A stretch of DNA of 64,000 nt from Frigoribacterium faeni (GCF_011761235.1 NZ_JAAOYW010000002.1:186001-250000); one strand, 5' to 3'; shown: positions 15,314 to 25,151, counted from the first letter of the stretch. The notes: a model not told the origin generated them from the letters alone. Numbers and translations: made by a program.

Positions 15314-17140
15314 ATCAGCAGCACCGCCCCCACGAGCACCCGCTTCGTGATCGGCCCCGACCACTTCGAGCTCGACGGCGCCCCCCACCGGGTCGTCGCC
15401 GGCGCCCTGCACTACTTCCGGGTGCACCCCGACCAGTGGGCCGACCGCATCCACAAGGCGCGGCTGATGGGCCTCAACACCATCGAGACCTACGTCGCGT
15501 GGAACGCGCACTCGCCGCGCCGGGGCGACTTCGACACCAGCGGCGGCCTCGACCTCGGCCGGTTCCTCGACCTCGTCGCCGCCGAGGGCATGCACGCGAT
15601 CGTGCGCCCCGGGCCGTACATCTGCGCCGAGTGGGACGGCGGCGGCCTGCCCGGCTGGCTCTTCGACGACCCCGCCGTCGGCGTGCGCCGCAGCGAGCCG
15701 CTGTACCTCGCCGCCGTCGACGAGTTCCTCGCCCGGGTCTACGAGATCGTCGTGCCCCGGCAGATCGACCACGGCGGGCCCGTCGTGCTCGTGCAGATCG
15801 AGAACGAGTACGGGGCCTACGGCGACGACGCCGGGTACCTGCGGCACCTCGTCGACCTGACCCGCGCCTCCGGCGTGGTCGTGCCCCTGACGACGGTCGA
15901 CCAGCCGACCGACGAGATGCTCGCGGCGGGCACCCTGCCCGAGCTGCACACGACGGGCAGCTTCGGGTCGCGCGCGGAGGAGCGGCTCGCCACCCTGCGC
16001 CGCCACCAGCCCACAGGACCGTTGATGTGCTCGGAGTTCTGGGACGGCTGGTTCGACCAGTGGGGCGAGCACCACCACACGACCCCGGTCGAGGAGGCGG
16101 CGCGCGAGCTGGACGCGCTGCTGGCGGCCGGTGCGTCGCTCAACGTCTACATGTTCCACGGCGGCACCAACTTCGGCTTCAGCAACGGCGCGAACCACAA
16201 GGGCACCTACCAGTCGCACGTCACGTCGTACGACTACGACGCCCCGCTCGACGAGGCGGGCTGGCCGACCGACAAGTTCTTCGCGTTCCGCGAGGTGATC
16301 GGCAGGCACCTGCCCGTGCCCGACGAGGTGCCGGCGCGGCGGACGCCGTCGCCCGTGCTGTCGACGACGTTCGACCGGGCGGTGCGCCTCGGCGACGTCG
16401 TCGGGGACGGTGCCGGCGGCGACGGGGTGGGCGCCGCGGGCTGGCGCGGGACGCCCGGCGTGCCCACGATGGACGCGCTCGGCACCTACCGCGGCTTCGC
16501 CCTGCACCGGGTCGAGCTGCCGGCGGGCGACCGGACGCGGGTGCTGTCGTTCGCCGGGGTGCGCGACCGCGCCGTCGTCTCGGTCGACGGGCTGCGCGTC
16601 GGCGTGCTGCAGCGCGACCAGCACGAGCGCGCGATCAGCGTCCCGCCCGGACGGGTGCTCGAGGTGCTGGTCGAGGACCAGGGACGCGTCAACTACGGCG
16701 TCCGCATCGGCGAGGCGAAGGGCCTCGTCGGCCCGGCGCTGCTCGACGGCGTCGAGCTGACCGGATGGCGCAGCACGCCGCTCGACCTGGACGCGGTGGT
16801 GGCGACGCTGTCCGGCGACGCGACCGCGACGGCCGACCCGGCCCGCGCCTCCTCCGCCCCGACGACCTTCGACGGGCCGGTCTTCGCGCACGCGACGGTG
16901 ACGCTCGACGAGCCGGCCGACCTGTTCCTCGACACACGCTCGTGGGGCAAGGGCGTCGCGTTCGTCAACGGCTTCTCGCTCGGGCGGTACTGGACGCGCG
17001 GGCCGCAGCACACGCTCTACGTGCCCGGTGAGCAGCTGCGGGCGGGCGACAACGACCTCGTCGTCTTCGAGACGGGCGCGGCCGCTGCGCCGGTCGTGTC
17101 GTTCGTGGCCGACCCCGACCTCGGGCACACCGAGCAGTAG
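15314..17140 (+). CDS. Beta-galactosidase, GH35
   Basis: 597 residues counted from GTG 15347, or 608 from a putative ATC start at 15314. GH35 retaining enzyme releasing terminal beta-galactose; TIM barrel at the N-terminus (PGPYICAEWDGGGLPGWL), acid/base E154 in QIENEYGAYG and nucleophile E230 in CSEFWDGWFDQWGE (numbered from the GTG), then beta-sandwich domains ending SWGKGVAFVNGFSLGRYWTRGPQ. No signal peptide, so cytoplasmic, acting on sugars brought by the upstream transporter. Start problem: GTG 15347 has no ribosome site, whereas a perfect GGAGG (15303-15307) is six bases before ATC 15314, which reads on in frame as ISSTAPTSTRFVIGPDHF. Last gene of the operon, followed by a strong terminator. 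Confidence 0.92.
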   Translation: MSSTAPTSTRFVIGPDHFELDGAPHRVVAGALHYFRVHPDQWADRIHKARLMGLNTIETYVAWNAHSPRRGDFDTSGGLDLGRFLDLVAAEGMHAIVRPGPYICAEWDGGGLPGWLFDDPAVGVRRSEPLYLAAVDEFLARVYEIVVPRQIDHGGPVVLVQIENEYGAYGDDAGYLRHLVDLTRASGVVVPLTTVDQPTDEMLAAGTLPELHTTGSFGSRAEERLATLRRHQPTGPLMCSEFWDGWFDQWGEHHHTTPVEEAARELDALLAAGASLNVYMFHGGTNFGFSNGANHKGTYQSHVTSYDYDAPLDEAGWPTDKFFAFREVIGRHLPVPDEVPARRTPSPVLSTTFDRAVRLGDVVGDGAGGDGVGAAGWRGTPGVPTMDALGTYRGFALHRVELPAGDRTRVLSFAGVRDRAVVSVDGLRVGVLQRDQHERAISVPPGRVLEVLVEDQGRVNYGVRIGEAKGLVGPALLDGVELTGWRSTPLDLDAVVATLSGDATATADPARASSAPTTFDGPVFAHATVTLDEPADLFLDTRSWGKGVAFVNGFSLGRYWTRGPQHTLYVPGEQLRAGDNDLVVFETGAAAAPVVSFVADPDLGHTEQ

Positions 17141-17174
17141 CCCCGCTCGCGGTCGCCCTCGGTCCTGATTAGAG

Positions 17175-17223
17175 TTGCCCCGAACTGCTGCCTCCCGCCC
17201 CGCCAGGCAGCAGTTCGGGGCAA
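17175..17223. terminator. perfect 19-bp hairpin, bidirectional terminator
   Basis: Bases 17175-17193 pair perfectly with 17205-17223 around an 11-base loop, between the convergent GH35 and CPBP genes. Confidence 0.8.
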
Positions 17224-17236
17224 TTCGATGCACGCT

Positions 17237-18358
17237 TCAGCGGCGGCGGGAGGCACCCGGTCGACGGAACTGGCCCGTCGCGGCGAGCACGACGACGAGC
17301 AGCACGGGGACGATCCAGCCCGACCAGCCGAGGATCGTGCCCTGCACGAGGTCGATCGGCTGCCCGGCCGCCGCGAAGAGCAGGTACGACCCGGCTGCGG
17401 CGTTGAACGCGCCGTGGGCGAGCGCGGCCGGCCAGACGCTGGCCGAGCGCAGCCGCAGCCACGAGAACACCGCCCCGACGACCACGCAGGTGCCCGTCAT
17501 CATGACCACGCCGAGCCAGCCGGGCGTCTCGACGCCGTAGTTGTAGCCCAACAGGATCAGCGGCGCGTGCCAGAGCCCCCACGCGACTCCGCTGAGCACG
17601 ACGGCCGGCGCGGTGCCGAGGGGCAGGAGGCGCGGCAGCAGGAACCCGCGCCAGCCGAGCTCCTCCCCCAGCGCGGGCACGGCGTTGACGACCGCGCCGA
17701 CCGGGATCGAGACGAGCTGCAGGGCGACGAGCAGGCCGATCGGCGGCAACGGGCCCGGGTCGCCGAGGCCCGCGGTGGCCTGCGCCACCTGCTGCTCGGT
17801 CAGCTCGCGGAACGCCGAGAACCCGGTGACGTCGGCCGGGTAGGACCCGAGGGCGGCGCCGATCGGCAGGGCGACGAGCACGAGCAGCATGGGCACGACG
17901 AGACCGAGGCCGAGGTACCCGAGCAGTCGCCCGACGGGGCGGAGCGGCCACAGCCCGAGCGCCCTCGGGATCGACGCCGGACGGTCGACGAACCGGCTGA
18001 CCACGAGGGCGCCGATCGCGGGGGTCGACATCATGACGAGGGCGCAGACGCCGAGCAGCGGGCTCGCGATGCCGTCGCCGAGCCAGAGCGGCAGGCAGAC
18101 GAGCCAGGCCAGGCCGAACGAGACCAGCACGAAGGCGATCACCGGCCACCACGCGACGCGCAGGCCGACGACGATCGACCCCGAGGAGGCGTCGGCCGAG
18201 TCCGCGGCCAGGTAGCGGTCGCCGGCCACGTGCGCCGCGACCGGCTGCCACTCCGCCTCCGTCGACTCGTCGAGGTCGCACGCGTCGGCGGCCGCGTCCC
18301 CGGAGCCGGTCACACCGCCGGGGCCGGCGGGAGGTCGGGCGTGCGGGCTCGTCGTCAT
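17237..18358 (-). CDS. CPBP family intramembrane metalloprotease
   Basis: 373 residues. An N-terminal cytoplasmic acidic segment of about 70 residues is followed by about eight membrane helices. The abortive-infection/CAAX-protease-like (CPBP) motifs are present: EExxWR as GEELGWRGFLLPRL, the second motif with WHAPLILL, and HGAFNAA near the end, which together supply the zinc-binding residues of Rce1-type proteases. Substrate unknown; bacterial relatives process membrane proteins or protect against bacteriocins. Start ATG 18358 has GGAG five bases upstream. It sits alone between two strong hairpins, convergent with the galactosidase operon. Confidence 0.88.
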   Translation of the reverse strand: MTTSPHARPPAGPGGVTGSGDAAADACDLDESTEAEWQPVAAHVAGDRYLAADSADASSGSIVVGLRVAWWPVIAFVLVSFGLAWLVCLPLWLGDGIASPLLGVCALVMMSTPAIGALVVSRFVDRPASIPRALGLWPLRPVGRLLGYLGLGLVVPMLLVLVALPIGAALGSYPADVTGFSAFRELTEQQVAQATAGLGDPGPLPPIGLLVALQLVSIPVGAVVNAVPALGEELGWRGFLLPRLLPLGTAPAVVLSGVAWGLWHAPLILLGYNYGVETPGWLGVVMMTGTCVVVGAVFSWLRLRSASVWPAALAHGAFNAAAGSYLLFAAAGQPIDLVQGTILGWSGWIVPVLLVVVLAATGQFRRPGASRRR

Positions 18359-18445
18359 CGGTGCTCCGTCGGTCAGCTCGGGGCTCGTGCCAGGGTCGCC
18401 TCCATGCTGCCGCGCGGCGAGGCGGGGCGCCTCCCCCGGTCAGCC

Positions 18446-18483
18446 GACCCGCGCCTCCTCCGGTCAGCCGACCCGCGCCTCCT
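18446..18483. repeat. two copies of the dispersed 14-mer
   Basis: GACCCGCGCCTCCT at 18446-18459 and 18470-18483, 24 bases apart, both within a longer repeated block CGGTCAGCCGACCCGCGCCT. They lie in the non-coding gap between the CPBP gene and the nrdF 3' end. Confidence 0.85.
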
Positions 18484-18542
18484 CGCCGGCACGCTCACGG
18501 TTCAGGAACGGGGCACCGCGACGTCCTGCACGGGGCACGACG

Positions 18543-18589
18543 CAGGAACCCGCGCCCTGATCCGTGAAGGATCAGGACGCGGGTTCCTG
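18543..18589. terminator. 21-bp hairpin after nrdF
   Basis: Arms 18543-18563 and 18569-18589 pair with one mismatch around the loop GTGAA. It lies 26 bases beyond the nrdF stop on the minus strand and is probably the nrd operon terminator. The right arm plus flank (18569-18594) recurs at 60381-60406 with one difference. Confidence 0.7.
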
Positions 18590-18614
18590 AACGGTGCGAG
18601 AGAGAGAGGGAGGG

Positions 18615-19673
<1,059 letters not shown>

Positions 19674-19684
19674 TCAGTTCAGGA

Positions 19685-19717
19685 GGCGGGGGCCGGTCGT
19701 CGAGACCGGCCCCCGCC
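19685..19717 (-). terminator. 14-bp hairpin between nrdE and nrdF
   Basis: GGCGGGGGCCGGTC (19685-19698) and GACCGGCCCCCGCC (19704-19717) pair perfectly with a 5-base loop. Located inside the operon, it could attenuate or protect transcripts and so set the NrdE to NrdF ratio. Confidence 0.6.
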
Positions 19718-19746
19718 GGGTGGCCCGGAGGCCGAGGCCGTGGGGC

Positions 19747-21882
19747 CTACAGCATGCAGCTGACGCAGCCGTCGACCTCGGTGCCCTCGAGGGCGAGCTG
19801 GCGCAGACGGATGTAGTAGATCGTCTTGATGCCCTTGCGCCATGCGTAGATCTGGGCCTTGTTGATGTCGCGGGTGGTCGCGGTGTCCTTGAAGAACAGG
19901 GTCAGCGACAGGCCCTGGTCGACGTGCTGCGTCGCCGCGGCGTAGGTGTCGATGATCTTCTCGGGGCCGATCTCGTACGCGTCGGTGTAATACTCGAGGT
20001 TCTCGTTCGTCATGAACGGCGCCGGGTAGTAGACGCGGCCGAGCTTGCCTTCCTTGCGGATCTCGATCTTCGACGCGATCGGGTGGATCGACGACGTCGA
20101 GTGGTTGATGTACGAGATCGAGCCGGTCGGGGGCACCGCCTGCAGGTTCTGGTTGTAGAGGCCGTGCTGCATGACGCTGGCCTTGAGCTGGCGCCAGTCG
20201 TCCTGCGTGGGGATCGCGACGCCCGACGCGGCGAAGAGGCCGGCCGCGCGCTCGGTCGCGGGCACCCACGCCTGCTCGGTGTACTTGTCGAAGAACTCGC
20301 CCGACGCGTACTTCGAGTCCTCGAAGCCGCCGAAGGTGACGCCGCGCTCGATCGCGATGGTGTTCGAGGCGCGCAGGGCGTGGAACAGCACCGTGTAGAA
20401 GTAGATGTTCGTGAAGTCGATCGCCTCTTCGCTGCCGTAGTGCACGTGCTCGCGCGCCAGGTAGCCGTGCAGGTTCATCTGGCCGAGGCCGATGGCGTGC
20501 GACTGGTCGTTGCCGACCTCGATCGAGCGCACCGACTGGATGTGGCTCATGTCGCTCACGGCGCTGAGGCCGCGGATGGCGGTCTCGACGGTCTTGCCGA
20601 AGTCGGGGGCGTCCATCGACAGCGCGATGTTCATCGAGCCGAGGTTGCACGAGATGTCCTTGCCGATCTCGGCGTACGACAGGTCTTCGTTGAACGTGGT
20701 GGGGGTGTTGACCTGCAGGATCTCCGAGCAGAGGTTCGACATGTTGATGCGGCCCTTGATGGGGTTGGCCGCGTTCACCGTGTCCTCGAAGACGATGTAG
20801 GGGTAGCCCGACTCGAACTGGATCTCGGCGATCGTCTGGAAGAAGTCGCGCGCCTTGATCTTGGTCTTCTTGATGCGGCCGTCGGCCACCATCTCGCGGT
20901 ACTTCTCGCTGATCGGCACGTCGCCGAAGGGGATGCCGTAGACCTTCTCGACGTCGTACGGCGAGAAGAGGTACATGTCCTCGTTGTTCTTGGCGAGCTC
21001 GAACGTGACGTCGGGCACGACGACGCCGAGGGACAGCGTCTTGATGCGGATCTTCTCGTCGGCGTTCTCGCGCTTGGTGTCGAGGAACCGCATGATGTCG
21101 GGGTGGTGCGCGCTGAGGTACACGGCGCCGGCGCCCTGACGGGCACCCAGCTGGTTCGCGTAGCTGAAGCTGTCCTCGAGGAGCTTCATGACGGGGATGA
21201 TGCCCGACGACTGGTTCTCGATCTGCTTGATCGGGGCGCCCGCCTCGCGGATGTTCGAGAGCGACAGGGCGACGCCGCCGCCGCGCTTCGACAGCTGCAG
21301 CGACGAGTTGATGCCGCGCGAGATGGACTCCATGTTGTCCTCGATGCGCAGCAGGAAGCAGCTGACGAGCTCGCCGCGCTGGGCCTTCGCGGTGTTGAGG
21401 AACGTGGGCGTGGCCGGCTGGAAGCGGCCGCCGATGATCTCCTCGACGAGGTCGATCGCGAGCTGCTCGTCGCCCTGGGCCAGGCCGAGGGCGGTCATGA
21501 CGACGCGGTCCTCGAAGCGCTCGAGGTAGCGCTTGCCGTCGAACGTCTTGAGCGTGTACGAGGTGTAGTACTTGAACGCGCCGAGGAAGGTCTGGAACCG
21601 GAACTTCTTCGAGTAGGCGAGGTCGTTCAGCTTCTCGATGAACGCGAAGTCGTACTGCTCGATGGTCGCCAGCTCGTAGTACTCGTTCTCGACGAGGTAG
21701 TCGAGGCGCTCCCGCAGGTTGTGGAAGAAGACCGTGTTCTGGTTGACGTGCTGCAGGAAGTACTGCTTCGCCGCCTCGCGGTCCTTGTCGAACTGGATCT
21801 CGCCCGACGGGCCGTACAGGTTGAGCATCGCGTTGAGCGAGTGGTAGTCCATGCTCATGCCCTGCCCGGGTGCTGCGATCAC
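19747..21882 (-). CDS. nrdE: Ribonucleoside-diphosphate reductase class Ib, alpha subunit
   Basis: 711 residues from GTG 21882, normal for NrdE. Catalytic subunit: N-terminal [34 protein letters not shown] (active-site Cys region), the [13 protein letters not shown] and NLGSMNI segments, the radical cysteine region, and the C-terminal redox pair in DGCVSCML that is re-reduced by NrdH. The GTG overlaps the nrdI stop by four bases (GTGA), so the two are translationally coupled; the longer open frame upstream lies within nrdI and is not coding. No ATP-cone, as expected for class Ib. Confidence 0.97.
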   Translation of the reverse strand: MIAAPGQGMSMDYHSLNAMLNLYGPSGEIQFDKDREAAKQYFLQHVNQNTVFFHNLRERLDYLVENEYYELATIEQYDFAFIEKLNDLAYSKKFRFQTFLGAFKYYTSYTLKTFDGKRYLERFEDRVVMTALGLAQGDEQLAIDLVEEIIGGRFQPATPTFLNTAKAQRGELVSCFLLRIEDNMESISRGINSSLQLSKRGGGVALSLSNIREAGAPIKQIENQSSGIIPVMKLLEDSFSYANQLGARQGAGAVYLSAHHPDIMRFLDTKRENADEKIRIKTLSLGVVVPDVTFELAKNNEDMYLFSPYDVEKVYGIPFGDVPISEKYREMVADGRIKKTKIKARDFFQTIAEIQFESGYPYIVFEDTVNAANPIKGRINMSNLCSEILQVNTPTTFNEDLSYAEIGKDISCNLGSMNIALSMDAPDFGKTVETAIRGLSAVSDMSHIQSVRSIEVGNDQSHAIGLGQMNLHGYLAREHVHYGSEEAIDFTNIYFYTVLFHALRASNTIAIERGVTFGGFEDSKYASGEFFDKYTEQAWVPATERAAGLFAASGVAIPTQDDWRQLKASVMQHGLYNQNLQAVPPTGSISYINHSTSSIHPIASKIEIRKEGKLGRVYYPAPFMTNENLEYYTDAYEIGPEKIIDTYAAATQHVDQGLSLTLFFKDTATTRDINKAQIYAWRKGIKTIYYIRLRQLALEGTEVDGCVSCML

Positions 21883-22295
21883 TTCGAGATCGTCGACTGC
21901 TGCGTCCAAAATTCTTCCAATCCGTTCTGTACTGCTGAGACGTCGTCCGGGGTGCCGAAGACCTCGAACCGGTAGAGCAGGGGCACGTCGCACTTGGCCG
22001 CGACGATGTCGCCGGCCAGGCAGTACCCCTCTCCGAAGTTGGTGTTGCCCGCGGCGATCACGCCTCGGACGAGGCTCCGGTTGCCCTCGTCGTTGAGGAA
22101 CCGGATGACCTGCTTCGGGACGGCGCCTCGACCCTCGCCGCCGCCGTAGGTCGGCAGGACGAGGACGTAGGGGTCACGGGCGTGGAGCGGGGGCTCGGAG
22201 GGGAAGAGCGGGATCCGCTCGGCCGGCACCCCGAGCTTCTCGACGAACCGGTGCGTGTTGCCCGAGACGCTGGAGAAGTAGATGAGATGGGCCAT
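21879..22295 (-). CDS. nrdI: Class Ib RNR flavodoxin
   Basis: 138 residues. Flavodoxin-like FMN protein that provides the oxidant for assembling the dimanganese-tyrosyl radical of NrdF. Typical motifs: [18 protein letters not shown] (FMN phosphate loop), [20 protein letters not shown], and [22 protein letters not shown]. Sits between nrdH and nrdE in the minus-strand operon with an 87-base gap to nrdH, and overlaps nrdE by four bases. Confidence 0.96.
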   Translation of the reverse strand: MAHLIYFSSVSGNTHRFVEKLGVPAERIPLFPSEPPLHARDPYVLVLPTYGGGEGRGAVPKQVIRFLNDEGNRSLVRGVIAAGNTNFGEGYCLAGDIVAAKCDVPLLYRFEVFGTPDDVSAVQNGLEEFWTQQSTISK

Positions 22296-22370
22296 GGTGA
22301 CGACCGCCTCCTCTGCTCGTGGTGCTGTGCCTCCGGTGACGGGAGCGGGCCGCGGCCCGGCCCCGACACG

Positions 22371-22384
22371 AGGAGGCGCGGGTC
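22371..22384 (-). repeat. dispersed 14-mer overlapping the nrdH stop codon
   Basis: On the minus strand GACCCGCGCCTCCT starts within the nrdH TGA (22383-22385), the same arrangement as at the methyltransferase, kynU and MFS stops. Confidence 0.85.
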
Positions 22385-22616
22385 AGGAGACGCGAGCGGC
22401 CAGACCGGCGATCTTGTCGGGGCGGAAGCCGCTCCAGTGGTCGTCGTCGGCGATGACGACGGGGGCCTGCAGGTAGCCGAGCGCCTTGACGGTCTCGAGC
22501 GCGGCGTCGTCGGCCGTCACGTCGAGCACCTCGTACTCGATGCCCTTGTTGTCGAGGGCGCGGTAGGTGGCCGTGCACTGGACGCAGGACGGCTTGGTGT
22601 AGACGGTGATGGCCAT
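22383..22616 (-). CDS. nrdH: Glutaredoxin-like NrdH-redoxin
   Basis: 77 residues, thioredoxin fold with the CxxC motif in KPSCVQCTATYRAL (residues about 8-21) and the C-terminal WSGFRPDKI signature of NrdH. Accepts electrons from thioredoxin reductase and reduces the NrdE C-terminal disulfide. First gene of the nrdHIEF operon; the promoter with two NrdR-like boxes lies about 100 bases upstream. Confidence 0.97.
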   Translation of the reverse strand: MAITVYTKPSCVQCTATYRALDNKGIEYEVLDVTADDAALETVKALGYLQAPVVIADDDHWSGFRPDKIAGLAARVS

Positions 22617-22711
22617 GGGATCCCCTGGTTTCGGTGGCCGACTCGAGGTCGGACAGTGTCGTTCGGCTGGTTCTCGGGGCCGGGGCACGTGGTGCCCTGG
22701 CCGACCACTCG

Positions 22712-22727
22712 ATACTACATCTAGTGG
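22712..22727. promoter_or_regulatory. NrdR-like box 1
   Basis: ATACTACATCTAGTGG matches 12 of 16 positions of the NrdR consensus ACACWATATATWGTGT. It overlaps the predicted nrdH -10. Confidence 0.65.
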
Positions 22728-22746
22728 CCGACACCAGGGCCCACAA
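22718..22746 (-). promoter_or_regulatory. nrdHIEF promoter
   Basis: On the minus strand TTGTGG (22741-22746) and TAGATG (22718-22723) are separated by 17 bases. Both elements are covered by the NrdR-like boxes, the usual geometry for NrdR repression by dATP/ATP. Confidence 0.55.
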
Positions 22747-22759
22747 CTAGATGCGGTGT
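22744..22759. promoter_or_regulatory. NrdR-like box 2
   Basis: CAACTAGATGCGGTGT matches about 10 of 16 consensus positions, including the GTGT end, and starts exactly 32 bases (three helical turns) after box 1, the spacing typical of paired NrdR sites. Confidence 0.55.
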
Positions 22760-22786
22760 TACACGCCTGTAGTTCCCGAGGGGGAG

Positions 22787-22859
22787 TTCTCCACAGGAGT
22801 TCCCCCACGTTCTGCACAGATCTGCGGGAGTTCTCCCCGGATCCGGGCCGTTGTGCACA
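22787..22859 (+). promoter_or_regulatory. cluster of three DnaA-box-like 9-mers
   Basis: TTCTCCACA (22787-22795), TTCTGCACA (22810-22818) and TTGTGCACA (22851-22859) differ from the actinobacterial DnaA box TTGTCCACA at one, two and one positions. All point the same way upstream of the nrd operon. Confidence 0.4.
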
Positions 22860-22940
22860 TGTTCGTCCCCACCTCCGACATCCGTGCCGGGTCGTCCCCA
22901 CTTCGGGGCCACGGCGTGTCGTCGGCGTGTCGCGAGGGGT

Positions 22941-22970
22941 CTGACGGACGGCCCCGCGCCTCCGTAGAAT
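22941..22970 (+). promoter_or_regulatory. promoter of the MFS gene
   Basis: CTGACG (22941-22946) and TAGAAT (22965-22970) with an 18-base spacer; the GTG start follows 9 bases after the -10, so the leader is at most a few bases. Confidence 0.6.
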
Positions 22971-22979
22971 CGACGTCTC

Positions 22980-24188
22980 GTGAGCACCTATACCTCCCTC
23001 CTGAAGACGCCCGGCGTCGGGCGCATCATCGCCGCCCAGCTGACCGCGCGCTTCCCCTTCGGGATGCTCTCGCTCGCGTTCCTCCTGCACGTCGAGCACG
23101 TGCACCACTCCTACGCGGCCGCGGGCCTCGTGCTCGCCGCCACGAGCATCGGCCAGGCGATCTCGGGCCCCCTGACCAGCCGGTGGATGGGCCGCTGGGG
23201 CATGCGGCCCGTGCTGCTGCTCACGCTGGCCGTCTGCCTCGTCACGATGCTCGCCTTCACGGCCTTCGACTTCTCGGTGCCCGCCTTCATGGCGCTGGGC
23301 TTCGTCACGGGGCTGAGCGTGCCGCCGATCCAGCCCGCGGTCCGCACCATCTACCCCAAGATGGTCAACTCGTCGCAGCTGACGCCGCTGTTCTCGCTCG
23401 ACGCCTCCGCCCAGGAGATCATCTGGGTCGCGGGGCCCGTCATCACCACCTTCGTCGGCACGCAGGTGGGCACGCGCGAGGCCATCTGGCTCGCCGCGCT
23501 GTTCCTCGTCGGCGGGGGCATCTGGTTCATCGCGTCGCCCGAGGTGGGGCGGGTGCGGATCCCGCGCAGCAAGCGGTCGTTCGGCAAGGTGCTCGCCCGG
23601 CCGCCCGTGCTGCTGGCCACGGTCGCGGGGTTCCTGCTCATCGGCGCCTGCGCGGCCGTCGAGGCGGGCGTCGTCGCGCTGTTCGGCGAGGGCAGCGCCG
23701 ACTCGGGCATCGCCCTGGCCGTCTTCGCCCTCGGCTCACTCGTCGGCGGCCTCGCCCTCGGCCACGTGCCCGTCGGCCCGTGGGCCCTCGCCCGCCGCCT
23801 CGCCATCGTCTTCGTCGGCATGGTGCTGGCCATCTTCGTCAGCGGGCTGCTGCCGCTCAGCGGCGCGCTGCTCGTGGCGGGAGTCGGCATCGCGCCGGCC
23901 CTCGCGGTCATGTTCGCCGTCGTGTCGTCGAGCGTGAAGTTCAGCGACACCGCCGAGGCGTACGGCTGGGCGGGCACCGGCCAGCTGATCGGGTCGGCCC
24001 TCGGCTCGGCGATCGCCGGGTTCTGGATCGACCGCATCGGCGGCCAGGGCGGGCTCGTCGTCGCCGCGGCCTTCGCCGCCGTGGGCGTCGTGGTCGGCGT
24101 CGTGTTCCACCGCTGGCTGCCCGACCTGCGGGGTCGCGACGCGAGCCCGCTGCCCGACACCGAGCCGGTGCCGGTCCAGGCGAGCTGA
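22980..24188 (+). CDS. MFS transporter
   Basis: 402 residues with about twelve membrane helices in two six-helix halves. The loop between helices 2 and 3 carries the MFS motif A-like SRWMGRWGMRPVLLL. Closest in appearance to small-molecule or drug efflux members of actinobacteria; substrate unknown. GTG start at 22980 directly behind a TAGAAT -10, no Shine-Dalgarno. Divergent from nrdH and sharing its regulatory region. The stop codon begins a dispersed 14-mer (24187-24200). Confidence 0.88.
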   Translation: MSTYTSLLKTPGVGRIIAAQLTARFPFGMLSLAFLLHVEHVHHSYAAAGLVLAATSIGQAISGPLTSRWMGRWGMRPVLLLTLAVCLVTMLAFTAFDFSVPAFMALGFVTGLSVPPIQPAVRTIYPKMVNSSQLTPLFSLDASAQEIIWVAGPVITTFVGTQVGTREAIWLAALFLVGGGIWFIASPEVGRVRIPRSKRSFGKVLARPPVLLATVAGFLLIGACAAVEAGVVALFGEGSADSGIALAVFALGSLVGGLALGHVPVGPWALARRLAIVFVGMVLAIFVSGLLPLSGALLVAGVGIAPALAVMFAVVSSSVKFSDTAEAYGWAGTGQLIGSALGSAIAGFWIDRIGGQGGLVVAAAFAAVGVVVGVVFHRWLPDLRGRDASPLPDTEPVPVQAS

Positions 24189-24200
24189 CCCGCGCCTCCT
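24187..24200 (+). repeat. dispersed 14-mer overlapping the MFS stop codon
   Basis: GACCCGCGCCTCCT beginning in the TGA at 24186-24188. Confidence 0.85.
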
Positions 24201-24235
24201 CGTCCACAGCGGCGGCCGGGTGGCAGGATCGGGGC

Positions 24236-25066
24236 ATGCCCGAGACCACCGTCCCCGCCGTCGCCCTCTCCGACGGCGCCCTCGTCCCCCAGCTCGGCCT
24301 CGGCGTCTACAAGGTCGCCGACGACGAGGCGCGCACCGTCGTCGCCACCGCCCTCGAGCTCGGCTACCGGCACGTCGACACGGCGTCGTTCTACGGCAAC
24401 GAGGTCGGCGTCGGCCAGGCGATCCGCGCCTCCGACGTGCCCCGCGACGAGGTGTTCGTCACGACCAAGGTCTGGAACACCGAGCAGGGCTTCGACGAGA
24501 CGCTGCGCGCGTTCGACGCCAGCCTCGACCGCCTCGGCACCGACCACGTCGACCTGTACCTGATCCACTGGCCCGCCCCGACGCAGGACAGGTACGTCGA
24601 GACCTGGCGTGCCCTCGAGCGCATCGCCGAGGAGGGGCGGGCCCGGTCGATCGGCGTCAGCAACTTCCAGGTGCACCACCTCGAGCGGCTGCTCGGCGAG
24701 ACGAGCGTGGTGCCCGTGATCGACCAGGTCGAGGCGCACCCGTGGCTGCAGCAGCACGAGCTGCGCGAGTTCTGTGCCGCCCGCGGCATCGCCGTCGAGG
24801 CCTGGTCGCCCCTGGCCCGGGGTCGCGTGCTCGACGACGCGGTGGTCGGCCGCGTCGCCGCGAAGCACGGCGTCCAGCCCGCGCAGGCCGTCATCCGGTG
24901 GCACCTGCAGCAGGGGCTCGTCGTGATCCCCAAGACGGTCAGCCCGGTGCGGCTGCGGTCGAACCTCGACGTGTTCGGCTTCGAGCTCGACGAGGACGAC
25001 CTGGCGGCCTTCGCCGCCCTCGACAGCGGCGAGCGGTCCGGCTCGCACCCGGACCAGGTCGGCTGA
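24236..25066 (+). CDS. Aldo/keto reductase
   Basis: 276 residues, AKR superfamily TIM barrel, NADPH-dependent carbonyl reductase. The catalytic tetrad is present: D48 and Y53 in HVDTASFYGNE, K78 in VTTKVW, H111 in LIHWP. The cofactor-binding end is IPKTVSPVRLRSNLDVFGFEL. Most similar to the 2,5-diketo-D-gluconate reductase (Dkg) group, broad in substrate. ATG 24236 has CAGGAT 6 bases upstream, fitting a leaderless transcript. Followed by an inverted 14-mer copy (25079-25092) in the 85-base gap before the RNase H gene. Confidence 0.92.
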   Translation: MPETTVPAVALSDGALVPQLGLGVYKVADDEARTVVATALELGYRHVDTASFYGNEVGVGQAIRASDVPRDEVFVTTKVWNTEQGFDETLRAFDASLDRLGTDHVDLYLIHWPAPTQDRYVETWRALERIAEEGRARSIGVSNFQVHHLERLLGETSVVPVIDQVEAHPWLQQHELREFCAARGIAVEAWSPLARGRVLDDAVVGRVAAKHGVQPAQAVIRWHLQQGLVVIPKTVSPVRLRSNLDVFGFELDEDDLAAFAALDSGERSGSHPDQVG

Positions 25067-25078
25067 GCCGCCGGCACG

Positions 25079-25092
25079 AGGAGGCGCGGGTC
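25079..25092 (-). repeat. dispersed 14-mer, inverted copy
   Basis: AGGAGGCGCGGGTC on the plus strand between the aldo/keto reductase and RNase H genes; not at a stop codon. Confidence 0.8.
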
Positions 25093-25151
25093 GAGGAGGC
25101 GCCGCCCGCTCGCGTACCGTGGTGGGCGCACATCTCGAGCAAGGAGCACCC

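Larger units (their letters stand above)
22617..22979. other. 363-base divergent regulatory region between nrdH and the MFS gene
   Basis: No gene is seen. From left to right it holds the nrdH leader (22617-22717), an nrd promoter overlapped by two NrdR-like boxes (22712-22759), three DnaA-box-like 9-mers all in the same orientation (22787-22795, 22810-22818, 22851-22859), and the MFS promoter (22941-22970). Confidence 0.7.

Noticed and set aside
17237-18358. Phage abortive-infection system based on the CPBP (Abi) domain
   Set aside because: The domain is common in ordinary membrane proteases and there is no defence-gene context around it.
22787-22859. Replication origin suggested by DnaA-box-like 9-mers
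   Set aside because: Only three imperfect boxes, no dnaA, dnaN or AT-rich unwinding region; regulation of nrd is the better reading.
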